Below are positions 26,048 to 35,378 of a stretch of DNA of 64,000 nucleotides, piece after piece. The position numbers and the translations under genes were made by a program. Numbering within the stretch: position 1 is the stretch's first letter; every line of letters starts with the position of its first letter. The stretch covers positions 1-64,000 of the forward strand of contig NZ_SDDZ01000008.1 of assembly GCF_004115975.1 (NCBI RefSeq). The letters run 5' to 3'. The notes beneath the pieces are model-generated. The model was given only the letters and a program-made list of their open reading frames with translations, did no database searches and had not been told where the DNA came from. The DNA is from Gelidibacter gilvus (GTDB lineage Bacteria > Bacteroidota > Bacteroidia > Flavobacteriales > Flavobacteriaceae).

Positions 26048-26623
26048 ATGAGCACTTTTTTCGTACATGAATCCAGTTATATCGATGCCGATGTGAGCAT
26101 TGGAAACAATACCAAAATCTGGCATTTCAGTCATGTTTTGGCCAATACGACCATTGGTGAAAACTGTTCCTTTGGGCAGAATTGTGTGGTAGGACCCAAC
26201 GTAACTATTGGAAACAATGTTAAAGTGCAGAATAACATTTCTATTTACGAAGGTGTTGAAGTAGAAGATGATGTGTTTATTGGGCCGTCGGTGGTATTCA
26301 CCAATGTTATCAATCCCAGAAGTTTTATTGTCAGAAAACAGGAGTTTAAAAAGACCTTACTAAAAAAAGGTGTGTCTATTGGCGCTAACGCAACCATCGT
26401 TTGCGGAAACACGCTTGGTTCCTACGCCTTTATTGGTGCCGGCACTGTGGTGACCAAAGATGTCCCTGATTTTGCATTAGTGGTCGGAAATCCTGGGCGA
26501 CAAATAGGTTGGGTGAGTAAGGCCGGTCATAAATTAGAATTTGATCAAGTCCATTTGGCAACCTGTCCGGAAACGGGAGCGGCTTATCGATTGGAGGATG
26601 ATATGGTGTTTAGTACTGAGTAA
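26048..26623 (+). CDS. wbpD: Hexapeptide-repeat N-acetyltransferase, WbpD/WlbB type
   Basis: A 191-residue left-handed beta-helix protein built of hexapeptide repeats (IGNNTKIWHFSHV, IGENCSFGQNCVVG, IGNNVKVQNNISIYEGV). The opening FVHESSYIDADVSIG and the VVFTNVINPRS segment match WbpD/WlbB, which acetylates the 3-amino group of UDP-2-acetamido-3-amino-glucuronate using acetyl-CoA. These proteins act as trimers. It is separated from the wbpB homologue by ~500 bases of repeats, where many genomes have the genes closer together. No WbpE-type aminotransferase is adjacent; it may lie outside the window. Confidence 0.92.
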   Translation: MSTFFVHESSYIDADVSIGNNTKIWHFSHVLANTTIGENCSFGQNCVVGPNVTIGNNVKVQNNISIYEGVEVEDDVFIGPSVVFTNVINPRSFIVRKQEFKKTLLKKGVSIGANATIVCGNTLGSYAFIGAGTVVTKDVPDFALVVGNPGRQIGWVSKAGHKLEFDQVHLATCPETGAAYRLEDDMVFSTE

Positions 26624-26787
26624 TAAGTATTAAGAATTAAGTTCTGAGTATTAAGCATGCAAATTTCAAATTAATGAACAACGATTAACGAATACCTTTG
26701 AACCAATACCGGCACTGAGCTTTTCGTAGTGTGCTTGTCGAAGTGGAGCCTGAAAAATTGAACTGAAACCCTAATGCCTAATCCCTA

Positions 26788-27708
26788 ATGCCTCATCCCT
26801 CAAACCTACATACCGCCATCACCGCTGCCTTAGAAGCTGGGAAAGTCATTTTGGACATTTACAATTCCGATGAATTTGAGGTGGCATTTAAAGACGATAA
26901 TTCACCATTGACCAAAGCAGATGTGGCTGCTCACGAGGTTATCATGGCTCACTTAAGTACTACGGACATTCCTATACTCTCAGAAGAAGGGAAATCCATT
27001 CCTTACATTGAGCGCAAAGATTGGGAGCGACTCTGGATCGTCGATCCTATAGATGGTACCAAAGAATTTATTAAGCGCAATGGCGAATTCACCGTCAATA
27101 TTGCCTTAATTGAAAATCAAAAACCAGTATTGGGTGTAATTTTTGTGCCAGTTACTGGTGAATTATATTTTTCCTGCCTCGCCCTGCCCGACAAGGTCAT
27201 TCAGGCGGGCAACAGGCAGGCAACTTCCCTCCTTCGCAGAGCTACGGATGGGCAGGCAATTTTTCACCCGAACGAAGGGCGGGCAAGTTCAACTTCAGGT
27301 TCATATAAGGTTAATGTAAATATCAATCACTTTGATGTTGATGATTTAATTAAATGTGCCATAAAGCTTCCTTTACCCAGAAAGGACGAGACTTTTACCA
27401 TTCTAACAAGCCGCTCGCATCCATCTCAAGAAACAGACGCCTATATTCAACAAATACGTGATAAGTATGATAATATCAACATCATCTCTAAAGGCAGTTC
27501 ATTAAAGTTTTGCCTGATTGCAGAGGGACAGGCGGACTGCTATCCAAAATTTGGACCAACCATGGAATGGGATACTGCCGCAGGACAAGCTATTTGCGAA
27601 CAGTCCGGAATTGAAGTCGTAGATTGGGAAACTAAAAAGCCCATAATGTACAATAGGAAAGAGCTTTTAAACAATTGGTTTATCGTTCAGAAACAAAAGC
27701 CACTTTAA
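26788..27708 (+). CDS. cysQ: CysQ-type 3'(2'),5'-bisphosphate nucleotidase with an in-frame repeat insertion
   Basis: A 306-residue protein of the inositol-monophosphatase superfamily. Metal and phosphate motifs are SEEG at 65-68, DPIDGTKEF at 86-94 and EWDTAAGQAI at 260-269. CysQ removes the 3'-phosphate of PAP or PAPS and recycles the by-product of sulfation. CysQ proteins are usually nearer 250-275 residues. Here residues ~131-168 form an inserted, Gln/Arg/Ala-rich stretch encoded by copies of a GC-rich repeat that is otherwise intergenic (27182-27286). Its place between the FVPVTGELY strand and the next domain may be tolerated. The start codon lies in a low-complexity taatgcc run and is the only good choice. 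Confidence 0.88.
   Translation: MPHPSNLHTAITAALEAGKVILDIYNSDEFEVAFKDDNSPLTKADVAAHEVIMAHLSTTDIPILSEEGKSIPYIERKDWERLWIVDPIDGTKEFIKRNGEFTVNIALIENQKPVLGVIFVPVTGELYFSCLALPDKVIQAGNRQATSLLRRATDGQAIFHPNEGRASSTSGSYKVNVNINHFDVDDLIKCAIKLPLPRKDETFTILTSRSHPSQETDAYIQQIRDKYDNINIISKGSSLKFCLIAEGQADCYPKFGPTMEWDTAAGQAICEQSGIEVVDWETKKPIMYNRKELLNNWFIVQKQKPL
27182..27286 (+). repeat. GC-rich dispersed repeat inside the cysQ frame
   Basis: Several pieces of the same family: ctgcccgacaaggtcattca, then (reverse-complemented) the cctgcccatccgtagctctg core found in the 7-10 kb array, then a gaacgaagggcgggcaag piece. The total keeps the reading frame open. Confidence 0.75.
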
Positions 27709-27733
27709 AAAGGGTATTTTCTCAATATTGTCG

Positions 27734-27741
27734 TAATTTTG
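27734..27741 (+). promoter_or_regulatory. TAnnTTTG -7 box upstream of rmlB
   Basis: TAATTTTG followed by cagccgc lies just after the cysQ stop. If used, the rmlB message would carry a leader of about 205 bases. No good -33 TTG is present. Confidence 0.4.
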
Positions 27742-27953
27742 CAGCCGCTTAAAATACTGATTCTAGTGTTTTAGGCTTTAGTTTAAATAGCTGTTTGTCA
27801 TGACGTTAATGAGTTTAATGGGAGTGATAGGGGCGGAGCCATATTAAGTGCGGAGTGGCTTAAGGCAAGATTTCTAATTTAAACTTAACATAAAAGTAAC
27901 TGATCTATTAAAATAGTCATCAAATAATAGTCAACAAACATAAACGTATAGAT

Positions 27954-29003
27954 ATGCAAAGAAAAATTTTAATTACCGGGGGCGCAGGCTTTATAGGATC
28001 TCACGTTGTGAGACTTTTTGTTAATACATACCCCAATTACCAAATTATAAATTTAGATAGTCTGACTTATGCAGGTAATCTCATGAATCTAAAGGATGTT
28101 GAGAATAAGGAAAACTATAAGTTTGTAAAAGGGGATATTACCGATGAAGTTTTTATAGAACATTTGTTTAAATCTGAAAAACCAGATAGTGTTATTCATT
28201 TAGCAGCAGAATCGCATGTGGATAGATCAATAACAGATCCATTGGCATTTGCAAAGACCAATATTATGGGCACCATGATTTTGCTGAATGCGTTTAAGAA
28301 TTTATGGTCAGACAACTGGGATAACAAGTTGTTTTACCATGTTAGTACCGACGAAGTTTATGGCACCTTAGGGAAGGAAGGTTTATTTTTAGAAACGACG
28401 TCATATAGCCCAAATTCGCCATATTCTGCGTCAAAAGCGAGTTCAGATCATTTTGTAAGAGCCTATGGGGAAACCTATGATTTACCTTATGTAATTTCCA
28501 ATTGCTCAAATAATTACGGGGCTTATCAATTTCCAGAAAAACTAATTCCATTATTTATAAATAATGTGATTCAAGAAAAGCCACTCCCTGTTTATGGCGA
28601 TGGAAATTATACAAGAGACTGGTTGTATGTTATCGATCATGCTATTGCAATTGATTTGGTTTTTCATAAAGGTGAATTAAGAGAGACCTACAATATTGGC
28701 GGTTTTAATGAATGGAAAAATATTGATTTAGTCAAGTTGTTATGTCAACAAATGGATCTTAAACTAAACCGAGAACCCGGTACTAGTGAAAAACTGATTA
28801 CTCATGTAAAAGACCGTCCAGGTCACGATTTGAGATACGCTATTGACGCCACAAAAATCAACAAGGAATTAGGTTGGAGTCCTACGGTAACATTTGAAGA
28901 GGGCTTATCGAAAACAATCGATTGGTATTTAAGTAACAGTGTTTGGTTGAACAACGTCACGAGTGGTGATTATTTGGAGTATTATAGCAAACAATACAAA
29001 TAG
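27954..29003 (+). CDS. rmlB: dTDP-glucose 4,6-dehydratase
   Basis: A 349-residue extended SDR enzyme that forms dTDP-4-keto-6-deoxyglucose. Seen: TGGAGFIGSH (residues 8-17), the catalytic T132-D133-E134 in VSTDEVYG, Y157-x3-K161 in SPYSASK, and NCSNNYGAYQFPEKLIP. The product can lead to rhamnose, Fuc4N, Qui4N and other sugars. As there is no rmlC or rmlD here, and two 4-aminotransferases are present (31560 and 54681), amino-sugar production is favoured. It lies 71 bases upstream of rmlA. Confidence 0.96.
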   Translation: MQRKILITGGAGFIGSHVVRLFVNTYPNYQIINLDSLTYAGNLMNLKDVENKENYKFVKGDITDEVFIEHLFKSEKPDSVIHLAAESHVDRSITDPLAFAKTNIMGTMILLNAFKNLWSDNWDNKLFYHVSTDEVYGTLGKEGLFLETTSYSPNSPYSASKASSDHFVRAYGETYDLPYVISNCSNNYGAYQFPEKLIPLFINNVIQEKPLPVYGDGNYTRDWLYVIDHAIAIDLVFHKGELRETYNIGGFNEWKNIDLVKLLCQQMDLKLNREPGTSEKLITHVKDRPGHDLRYAIDATKINKELGWSPTVTFEEGLSKTIDWYLSNSVWLNNVTSGDYLEYYSKQYK

Positions 29004-29074
29004 CTCTTAAGTTTTATCCGACTAGACAACATATATAATATAGGTTTAATAATACATCTTTAGAAAGGTCAAAA

Positions 29075-29947
29075 ATGAAAGGAATTATTTTAGCAGGTGG
29101 ATCAGGTACGCGATTACACCCATTAACTTTGGCAGTGAGTAAGCAGTTATTGCCCATTTATGACAAACCGATGATTTATTATCCCTTATCGGTTTTGATG
29201 TTGGCTGGGATAAGAGATATCCTCATTATATCTACTCCACATGATCTTCCAAACTTTAAACAGCTATTTGGAAATGGAAGTCAGTTTGGAATTAATTTGA
29301 CTTATAAGGAGCAACCGAGTCCAGATGGATTGGCACAGGCTTTTATTCTGGGTGAAGAATTTATTGGTAATGACGATGTTTGTTTGGTGTTAGGAGATAA
29401 TATTTTTTACGGTTCAGGATTACAAAAAATATTAAAGGAATCAGTAAAATCTGTTGAAGAAAAAGGAAAGGCCATAGTTTTTGGGAATTATGTAAGAGAT
29501 CCTGAACGTTACGGCGTTGCCGAATTTGATGCAGAACACAATGTCATCAGTATAGAGGAAAAGCCTGAACATCCAAAATCCAACTTTGCAGTAGTGGGCT
29601 TATATTTTTACCCAAATTCAGTGATTGAAATTGCGAAAAATGTTAAACCCTCCCATCGTGGCGAATTAGAAATCACTTCAGTAAATCAAGCTTATTTAGA
29701 GGATGAGAATTTAAAACTTCAAATATTAAGTAGAGGATTTGCATGGTTAGATACTGGCACCCATGAGGCGCTTACAGAAGCTACTGAGTTTGTTAAGGCC
29801 GTTGAAAAGCGTACCGGTCTTAAAATTGCGTGTTTAGAGGAAATAGCCATCAATTATGGATGGGTTAGCAAAGAGAAGGTCGCTAAAGAAATTGAAAACC
29901 TAAAAGGTGATTATTTTGATTATCTAAAGTTAATAATTTCAAAATAA
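29075..29947 (+). CDS. rmlA: Glucose-1-phosphate thymidylyltransferase
   Basis: A 290-residue nucleotidyltransferase that makes dTDP-glucose from glucose-1-phosphate and dTTP. The N-terminal [11 protein letters not shown] signature (residues 8-18), [17 protein letters not shown] next to it, [10 protein letters not shown] near 108 and the [10 protein letters not shown] segment are all present. The length is standard for the long RmlA type. It acts directly before RmlB, encoded just upstream. The rmlBA order without rmlCD differs from a classic rhamnose operon. Confidence 0.96.
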   Translation: MKGIILAGGSGTRLHPLTLAVSKQLLPIYDKPMIYYPLSVLMLAGIRDILIISTPHDLPNFKQLFGNGSQFGINLTYKEQPSPDGLAQAFILGEEFIGNDDVCLVLGDNIFYGSGLQKILKESVKSVEEKGKAIVFGNYVRDPERYGVAEFDAEHNVISIEEKPEHPKSNFAVVGLYFYPNSVIEIAKNVKPSHRGELEITSVNQAYLEDENLKLQILSRGFAWLDTGTHEALTEATEFVKAVEKRTGLKIACLEEIAINYGWVSKEKVAKEIENLKGDYFDYLKLIISK

Positions 29948-30120
29948 ATAAGCGGAAAGTGAAGTGATTATTCATAACCAAAGTAGCCACATCTTTCTTG
30001 AAGAAAGTGCACTTATGACTTTCTTTAGGCCTTTTAATGAAACCGTTGTTAAATCGGTTTTTATGAAAAACTTGCAAAAGAAAAATTTCAATATAAGCGT
30101 TATTGCGCTTAAAATATTAT

Positions 30121-31563
30121 ATGACGCTTAAAAAAAGAGCTCTCACCGCCTTATTTTGGTCTGCTTTAGAACAATTTGGCAACCAGATCATTGGATTTAT
30201 TATTTCAATCATTTTGGCAAGATTATTATTGCCAGCCGAATTTGGTCTTTTGGCCATGGTTGCAGTAATTATCGCCATTGGTAATATACTTATCCACGGT
30301 GGACTTACACAATCGTTAATTCGTTCTGGTGAAGTAGATAATAGGGATTATTCTACGGTGTTCTATTTTAACTTGTTTGGAAGTGTAGTAATTTATGCCA
30401 TTACTTTTGTTTCTGCCCCGCTGATTGCCGACTTTTTTGGCCAACAGGAATTAATTCCAATTCTTCGTGTTTTAGGGATTACTTTCATCATAGGTGCCTT
30501 TTCTGCAATCCAATCGACAAGACTAAATAAGATGATGGATTTTAAAACGCAAATGATAGTTTCCACGCCCTCAATGATCATCGGAGGCATATCAGGGATA
30601 TTGCTGGCGTTTTATGGCTATGGGGTATGGAGTTTGGTGTATAGTCGTATTATTCAATCTACGGCATCTACTGTACAATTGTGGTTTCACTCGAAATGGC
30701 AACCTATGTTAGTTTTCGATAGAGAACGGTTCAGAAAACATTTCGGATTTGGTTTTAAGTTAATGCTTTCGGGTCTCATTGATACAATTTTTACTAACGC
30801 TTATACCATTATCATCGGTAAGTTCTTTGCGGCTTCACAAGTGGGATATTACTATAAAGCTGACGGACTTCAAATGTTACCCGTTCGCAGTTTGAGTCAG
30901 ATTGTGACTAAAATCACCTATCCGCTTTTTTCGGAAGTACAAAATAATAATGTGCAATTAAGGGGTATCTATAAAAGGATTATGCAAATGGTACTTTTCT
31001 TTATCGCTCCTACACTAATAATTATGGCAGTATTAGGGGAGCCATTGTTTCGTTTTTTATTTACAGAGAAATGGTTGCCATCAGTTCCTTATTTTCAAAT
31101 TTTATGCGTGGGTGGAATTCTTTATCCCATACATGCCTATAATTTACAAATCTTGAATGTTAAAGGAAAAAGTGGATTATTTCTTAAACTTGAAATTGTT
31201 AAAAAAATATTATTGGTTATCGTTATATTAATCTCTTTCCAGTTTGGTATTTTTGGTTTACTTTATGGAAGCGTCATAGTTTCTATGTTGAGTTTTTTCG
31301 TAAACACGCATTACAGCGGGAAATTTATTGACTATCCAGCTTGGGAGCAGATTAAAGAGTTGGCACCCATCATATTGTTAGCAATGATCACAGGAATTTT
31401 AGTTTATATTATCGATATATTTATGGTAACTATTGATGCCATTGATTTCGTCAGGCTTCTTATCGGTGGAACCGTTGGCGTTTTGTCATTTATCCTATTA
31501 GCTCAAATTGTTAAACTAAGTATATTTAAAGAACTTAAAATAATCGTATTAAAAAGAAAATGA
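30121..31563 (+). CDS. wzx: Polysaccharide flippase, Wzx/WzxC type
   Basis: A 480-residue integral membrane protein of the MOP/MVF-like polysaccharide transporter family (PF13440-type). It opens with TLKKRALTALFWSALEQFGN, the usual start of WzxC-like proteins, and has about 12-14 predicted membrane segments with few charged residues. It should flip the lipid-linked repeat unit to the periplasmic side. I start at the ATG at 30121; the upstream in-frame TTG (30103) only adds six residues. The stop overlaps the next start (ATGA), so the downstream aminotransferase gene is translationally coupled. Confidence 0.92.
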   Translation: MTLKKRALTALFWSALEQFGNQIIGFIISIILARLLLPAEFGLLAMVAVIIAIGNILIHGGLTQSLIRSGEVDNRDYSTVFYFNLFGSVVIYAITFVSAPLIADFFGQQELIPILRVLGITFIIGAFSAIQSTRLNKMMDFKTQMIVSTPSMIIGGISGILLAFYGYGVWSLVYSRIIQSTASTVQLWFHSKWQPMLVFDRERFRKHFGFGFKLMLSGLIDTIFTNAYTIIIGKFFAASQVGYYYKADGLQMLPVRSLSQIVTKITYPLFSEVQNNNVQLRGIYKRIMQMVLFFIAPTLIIMAVLGEPLFRFLFTEKWLPSVPYFQILCVGGILYPIHAYNLQILNVKGKSGLFLKLEIVKKILLVIVILISFQFGIFGLLYGSVIVSMLSFFVNTHYSGKFIDYPAWEQIKELAPIILLAMITGILVYIIDIFMVTIDAIDFVRLLIGGTVGVLSFILLAQIVKLSIFKELKIIVLKRK

Positions 31564-32642
31564 TACCAATAACAAAACCATTTTTACCTCCTCAGGAGGC
31601 ATATGAAAACTATCTCAACGGTATTTGGAAACGTCAATGGCTAACTAACATGGGGCCTTTAGCTAGTGAGTTAGAAATGAAACTTAAGGCCGAATTAAAA
31701 CTTAAGCATTTATTATTTGTAACTAATGGAACCGTGGCTCTTCAAATGGCAATTAAGGCTTTAGATTTAAAAGGTGATATTATTACAACACCTTTTTCAT
31801 TTGTGGCTACTACTAGCAGTATCGTTTGGGAAGGTTGCCAACCTGTATTTGTGGATATTGATAAGAATTCCTTAAACATAGATGCTACCAAAATAGAAGC
31901 CGCGATTACCGAAAAAACAACGGCGATATTAGCGACACATGTGTACGGGAATCCTTGTGATGTAGTGTCAATCGACAGAATAGCTAAAAAGCACAACTTA
32001 AAAATCATTTATGATGGCGCACATGCATTTGGCGTTGAAATCTATGGTAAATCTATTTTTGAGTATGGTGACATTAGTATATGCAGTTTGCATGCAACAA
32101 AATTGTATCATTCTGTAGAGGGTGGTTTAGTCATCACAAAAGATGCTAGTTTATTGAAAAAATTGGCATACGTTAGAAATTTCGGTTTCGATGGTCCAGA
32201 GTCTTTTGCTGAATTAGGAATTAACGGTAAAAACTCCGAATTTCATGCAGCAATGGGTTTGGCTAATTTGTCTTATATTGATGCCATACACTTAAAAAGA
32301 AAACTTCTAACTGAAGGTTATGATAAGAATCTAAAAGGATTAAAAGCTGTTAAACCAGTATTTCATAGAGAGGGAAGTTTAAACTATGCATATTATGCTT
32401 TGATATTTGATGATGAATCTTTAATGTTAAAATGTATGAAAGGATTAGCCGCTACTGAAATATTCACTAGACGTTATTTTTATCCCTCTTTAGCAAATTC
32501 ATTACCATATGTAGAACCAAAAGACCTTGAGGTTACCGATGATATTGCGAAAAGAGTTCTTTGCTTACCATTGTATTATGACTTGACAGTGGAAGAAGTT
32601 GAGTTGATCAGTAGGCTTTTACTGCGAATCCAGAATAATTAA
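31560..32642 (+). CDS. DegT/DnrJ/EryC1 aminotransferase, VioA-like
   Basis: A 360-residue PLP-dependent sugar aminotransferase. The PLP-binding lysine is K181 in LHATKLYHSVEGG, and the D152-G-A-H pattern provides the pyridine-nitrogen aspartate. The opening PITKPFLPPQEAYENYLNGI and the WLTNMGPLASELE segment resemble VioA-type enzymes, which aminate dTDP-4-keto-6-deoxyglucose to dTDP-Qui4N. That substrate is made by rmlA and rmlB just upstream. The exact stereochemistry is inferred from resemblance. It is coupled to wzx by a 4-base overlap, and the ATP-grasp gene starts one base after its stop. Confidence 0.87.
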   Translation: MIPITKPFLPPQEAYENYLNGIWKRQWLTNMGPLASELEMKLKAELKLKHLLFVTNGTVALQMAIKALDLKGDIITTPFSFVATTSSIVWEGCQPVFVDIDKNSLNIDATKIEAAITEKTTAILATHVYGNPCDVVSIDRIAKKHNLKIIYDGAHAFGVEIYGKSIFEYGDISICSLHATKLYHSVEGGLVITKDASLLKKLAYVRNFGFDGPESFAELGINGKNSEFHAAMGLANLSYIDAIHLKRKLLTEGYDKNLKGLKAVKPVFHREGSLNYAYYALIFDDESLMLKCMKGLAATEIFTRRYFYPSLANSLPYVEPKDLEVTDDIAKRVLCLPLYYDLTVEEVELISRLLLRIQNN

Positions 32643-32643
32643 G

Positions 32644-33843
32644 ATGAAGAAATTATTACTTTTAGGCGGTCTAAGGTATTTAATACCGGTCATTAAAGCG
32701 GCTCAAAATATGGGGCATTATGTTATAACCTGTGACTATCTACCTGAAAATATAGCTCATAAGTATTCAGATGAATATCATAATGTTAGTATACTTGATA
32801 AAGACGCTGTTTTAAAATTAGCACAAAAGTTAAAAATAGACGGTATTATGTCTTTTGCTGTTGATCCTGGGGTTACAACAGCGGCATATGTTTCAGAAAA
32901 CATGAACATACCTAGTCCTGGCCCGTATAATTCAGTGAATATTCTCCAAAATAAAGGATTGTTTAGAGCGTTTTTAGAAAAGCACAATTTCAATGTTCCA
33001 AAATCAAGAACATTTAACAATAATTATGAAGCAATTTCAACTATATCCGATTTTGAATTGCCTGTAATTGTAAAGCCTGTTGATTCAGCGGGTAGCAAAG
33101 GGGTTATGAAAGTGAGTAACGAAGATGAACTACCTAAAGCAATTGAAAATGCCCTTTCTAATTCGCCTTCTAAGACATTTATTATTGAAGATTATTTACA
33201 AGGAAAAACATTTTCTTCAGATTCAGATAGCTTTTCTGTTAATGGAGATTTAAAATTCGTTTCATTTTCCAATCAACGGTTTGATGCTAATTCTCCCAAC
33301 CCATATACCCCATCAGCGTATAGTTGGCCTTCATCTATTTCTGAAGAAAATCAGAATTATTTAAAATCGGAATTACAAAGATTAATCACCCTGCTCAAAA
33401 TGGAGTCATCAATCTATAATATTGAAGTTCGTGAGGCTACAAATGGAAAAGCATACATCATGGAGGTTTCGCCTAGAGGAGGTGGGAATAGACTTTCTGA
33501 AATGGTAAAATCAGTAACTGGTATTGATTTAATTTCGATGTCTATTCAAGCAGCTTTAGGAGAAGAAATATCGAAAGTATTTCAACCTAAATATAATGGT
33601 AGTTGGGCTGAAATAATATTATATAGTAATGTGAATGGATTCTTTAAAGAGCTATATATAGAACCAGTGTTAAATGAATATTTAAAAGAAATCGATATCT
33701 GGGTTAATGAAGGAGATAAGGTGAATGCCTTTATAGGTGCAAATGAAACAATTGGAACTTTAGTTCTTCAATGTGAAAATGCAAGTAGCTTAGAATCTAT
33801 TTTGGCTGATTATACAAAGTATATTAAAGTTATAGTTAATTAA
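32644..33843 (+). CDS. ATP-grasp ligase (first of two in the locus)
   Basis: A 399-residue ATP-grasp protein. The N-terminal domain (KLLLLGGLRYLIPVIKAA) is a pre-ATP-grasp fold. The central lid has PVIVKPVDSAGSKGVMKV, and the metal-binding end has VREATNGKAYIMEVSPRGGG, with the E and N expected of the family. Such enzymes join a carboxylate to an amine by an acyl-phosphate. Directly after an amino-sugar transaminase, it could form an amide between an acid and the 4-amino group of a dTDP-sugar. That is inference. The last ~90 residues form an extra C-terminal domain. It is not closely coupled to the next gene (219-base gap without a visible gene). Confidence 0.85.
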   Translation: MKKLLLLGGLRYLIPVIKAAQNMGHYVITCDYLPENIAHKYSDEYHNVSILDKDAVLKLAQKLKIDGIMSFAVDPGVTTAAYVSENMNIPSPGPYNSVNILQNKGLFRAFLEKHNFNVPKSRTFNNNYEAISTISDFELPVIVKPVDSAGSKGVMKVSNEDELPKAIENALSNSPSKTFIIEDYLQGKTFSSDSDSFSVNGDLKFVSFSNQRFDANSPNPYTPSAYSWPSSISEENQNYLKSELQRLITLLKMESSIYNIEVREATNGKAYIMEVSPRGGGNRLSEMVKSVTGIDLISMSIQAALGEEISKVFQPKYNGSWAEIILYSNVNGFFKELYIEPVLNEYLKEIDIWVNEGDKVNAFIGANETIGTLVLQCENASSLESILADYTKYIKVIVN

Positions 33844-34062
33844 TTTTGGAAGAATTGTAAATTATAATATTGAACAAACAAAATACAAGAGATTTCCTTT
33901 CAACCTAAATTTTTATGGGCATGGAAACTTTATTATTTAAATGATTTATTTTTGAGTTTTCATAGTCCAATGAATTTGCTAGTTTAAAAAGCACATTGTT
34001 ATTCCAGTATGCATTGCAATTAATTAAAAAGAATTTGAAATCCGAAGTAAATTAAATCATAG

Positions 34063-34494
34063 ATGTCAGTTAAGCATTATCAAAAGGAAAATCTTAAATT
34101 TAGTTTTATACATGATTTAATTGTAAGTGTTAATCATCATTTTGTTCCAATTTTGTCGTCCGAACTTGATTTATACGAGTATGCCAAGAAATTACAAAAA
34201 AATGCCAATTGTTTAATTATCGAAGAAGAAAACGAATTATTAGCTTTCATGTTTTACTATATTGTAAGTCCTATAGAACCCTCTGTATACATTACATTAG
34301 TGTGTAGTTTAAAACCGGGTGGAGGCGCAGAGATATATAACGAATTAATTAATTTAGTTTCTCCCAAGGTTGTAAAATTGGAAGTTGATAGAGAAAACCT
34401 CAGAGCATTTTCTTTTTATAAGAAACTGGGTTTCTTAGTTGATTCCGAAAGTATACATGACAGTAAATTAATATTAAAGCATCAATTGAAATGA
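34063..34494 (+). CDS. GNAT-family N-acyltransferase
   Basis: A 143-residue GNAT protein. The acyl-CoA-binding loop is SLKPGGGAEIYNEL (residues ~85-98), and the RAFSFYKKLGFLVDSES segment near the C-terminus is the usual GNAT ending. It probably acylates an amino-sugar nucleotide made by this locus, such as the product of the VioA-like transaminase. The substrate cannot be read from the sequence. Its stop overlaps the next glycosyltransferase start by 4 bases, so the pair is coupled. Confidence 0.8.
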   Translation: MSVKHYQKENLKFSFIHDLIVSVNHHFVPILSSELDLYEYAKKLQKNANCLIIEEENELLAFMFYYIVSPIEPSVYITLVCSLKPGGGAEIYNELINLVSPKVVKLEVDRENLRAFSFYKKLGFLVDSESIHDSKLILKHQLK

Positions 34495-35378
34495 AAGTTT
34501 CTATAATCGTTCTGTCCTATAATCACGAATCATATCTTCATGAAACTCTTCAGTCATTGACTGATCAAAAAACTAAGTTTGAGTATGAAATATTAGTTGG
34601 AGATGACTGTTCACCTGACAATTCTAGATTAATCATAGATCAATTTTATGGGAAGCACCCAAACAAAATAAAAAGAATATATCCTGAAAAAAATTTAGGA
34701 CCTAATGCGAATTATTTAAATTGTTTAAGAAATGCAAAGGGTCAGTTCATTGCGTTCTGTGAAGGCGATGATTATTGGATAGACGAAAATAAGCTCCAAA
34801 AGCAGGTTGATTTTTTAGAGCAGAATCCGAAATATGGAGGTGTTTGTGGAGAAGTAATTAGTAGAGATATTGAAAAAAAATCAGAAGAGCGAATTCCTCT
34901 AAAAGAGGAAGGGGTTATATGTTTTGAGGATATCGTCTTCCAAAATAAAATTCATTCCAATACAATTCTCTTTAGAAATGAACTGATCAATATTGATTCT
35001 CTAGATGTGATTAAACAATTGTCTATAGGAGATTGGTATTTGCATTTATTAGTAACCATGCAAAGACCTTATTATTATTTACCACAGTATTTAGCACTTT
35101 ATAGAGTCCACAATGCAGGTATTTTTTCTAAAAAATCTGATTTTTTTAAGGCTTATCAGAAATCGCGATTACTAGCTATTTTTATGAAAAGTGAAGGTAA
35201 TGATGAAAATTCAAGATTAATTAAAAAATCCTTAGAAAGTCAAGTATTTACCGCATTTCGAGCTTCTGGTAGAGATAATAAGAAAGAATTAAAAGAATTG
35301 TTTAATATAATGTTGAACCACAAAATAATTAAATTGAATCGCTCTCTTATTCGAGGTGCTTTTAACTTTGTAAAATGA
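34491..35378 (+). CDS. Family 2 glycosyltransferase
   Basis: A 295-residue GT-A enzyme. Features are SIIVLSYNHESYLHETLQSL at the N-terminus, the nucleotide-binding GDDCSPDNS, and EGDDYWIDENKLQKQ, which holds the metal-binding acidic motif. It transfers a sugar from a nucleotide donor to a lipid-linked acceptor at the cytoplasmic face. Donor and linkage are unknown. It is coupled to the genes on both sides by 4-base overlaps (ATGA). Confidence 0.9.
   Translation: MKVSIIVLSYNHESYLHETLQSLTDQKTKFEYEILVGDDCSPDNSRLIIDQFYGKHPNKIKRIYPEKNLGPNANYLNCLRNAKGQFIAFCEGDDYWIDENKLQKQVDFLEQNPKYGGVCGEVISRDIEKKSEERIPLKEEGVICFEDIVFQNKIHSNTILFRNELINIDSLDVIKQLSIGDWYLHLLVTMQRPYYYLPQYLALYRVHNAGIFSKKSDFFKAYQKSRLLAIFMKSEGNDENSRLIKKSLESQVFTAFRASGRDNKKELKELFNIMLNHKIIKLNRSLIRGAFNFVK

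Noticed and set aside
30003-30045. Hairpin-like aagaaag ... ctttctt after rmlA as a terminator
   Set aside because: The stem is AT-rich and short, with no terminal T-run.
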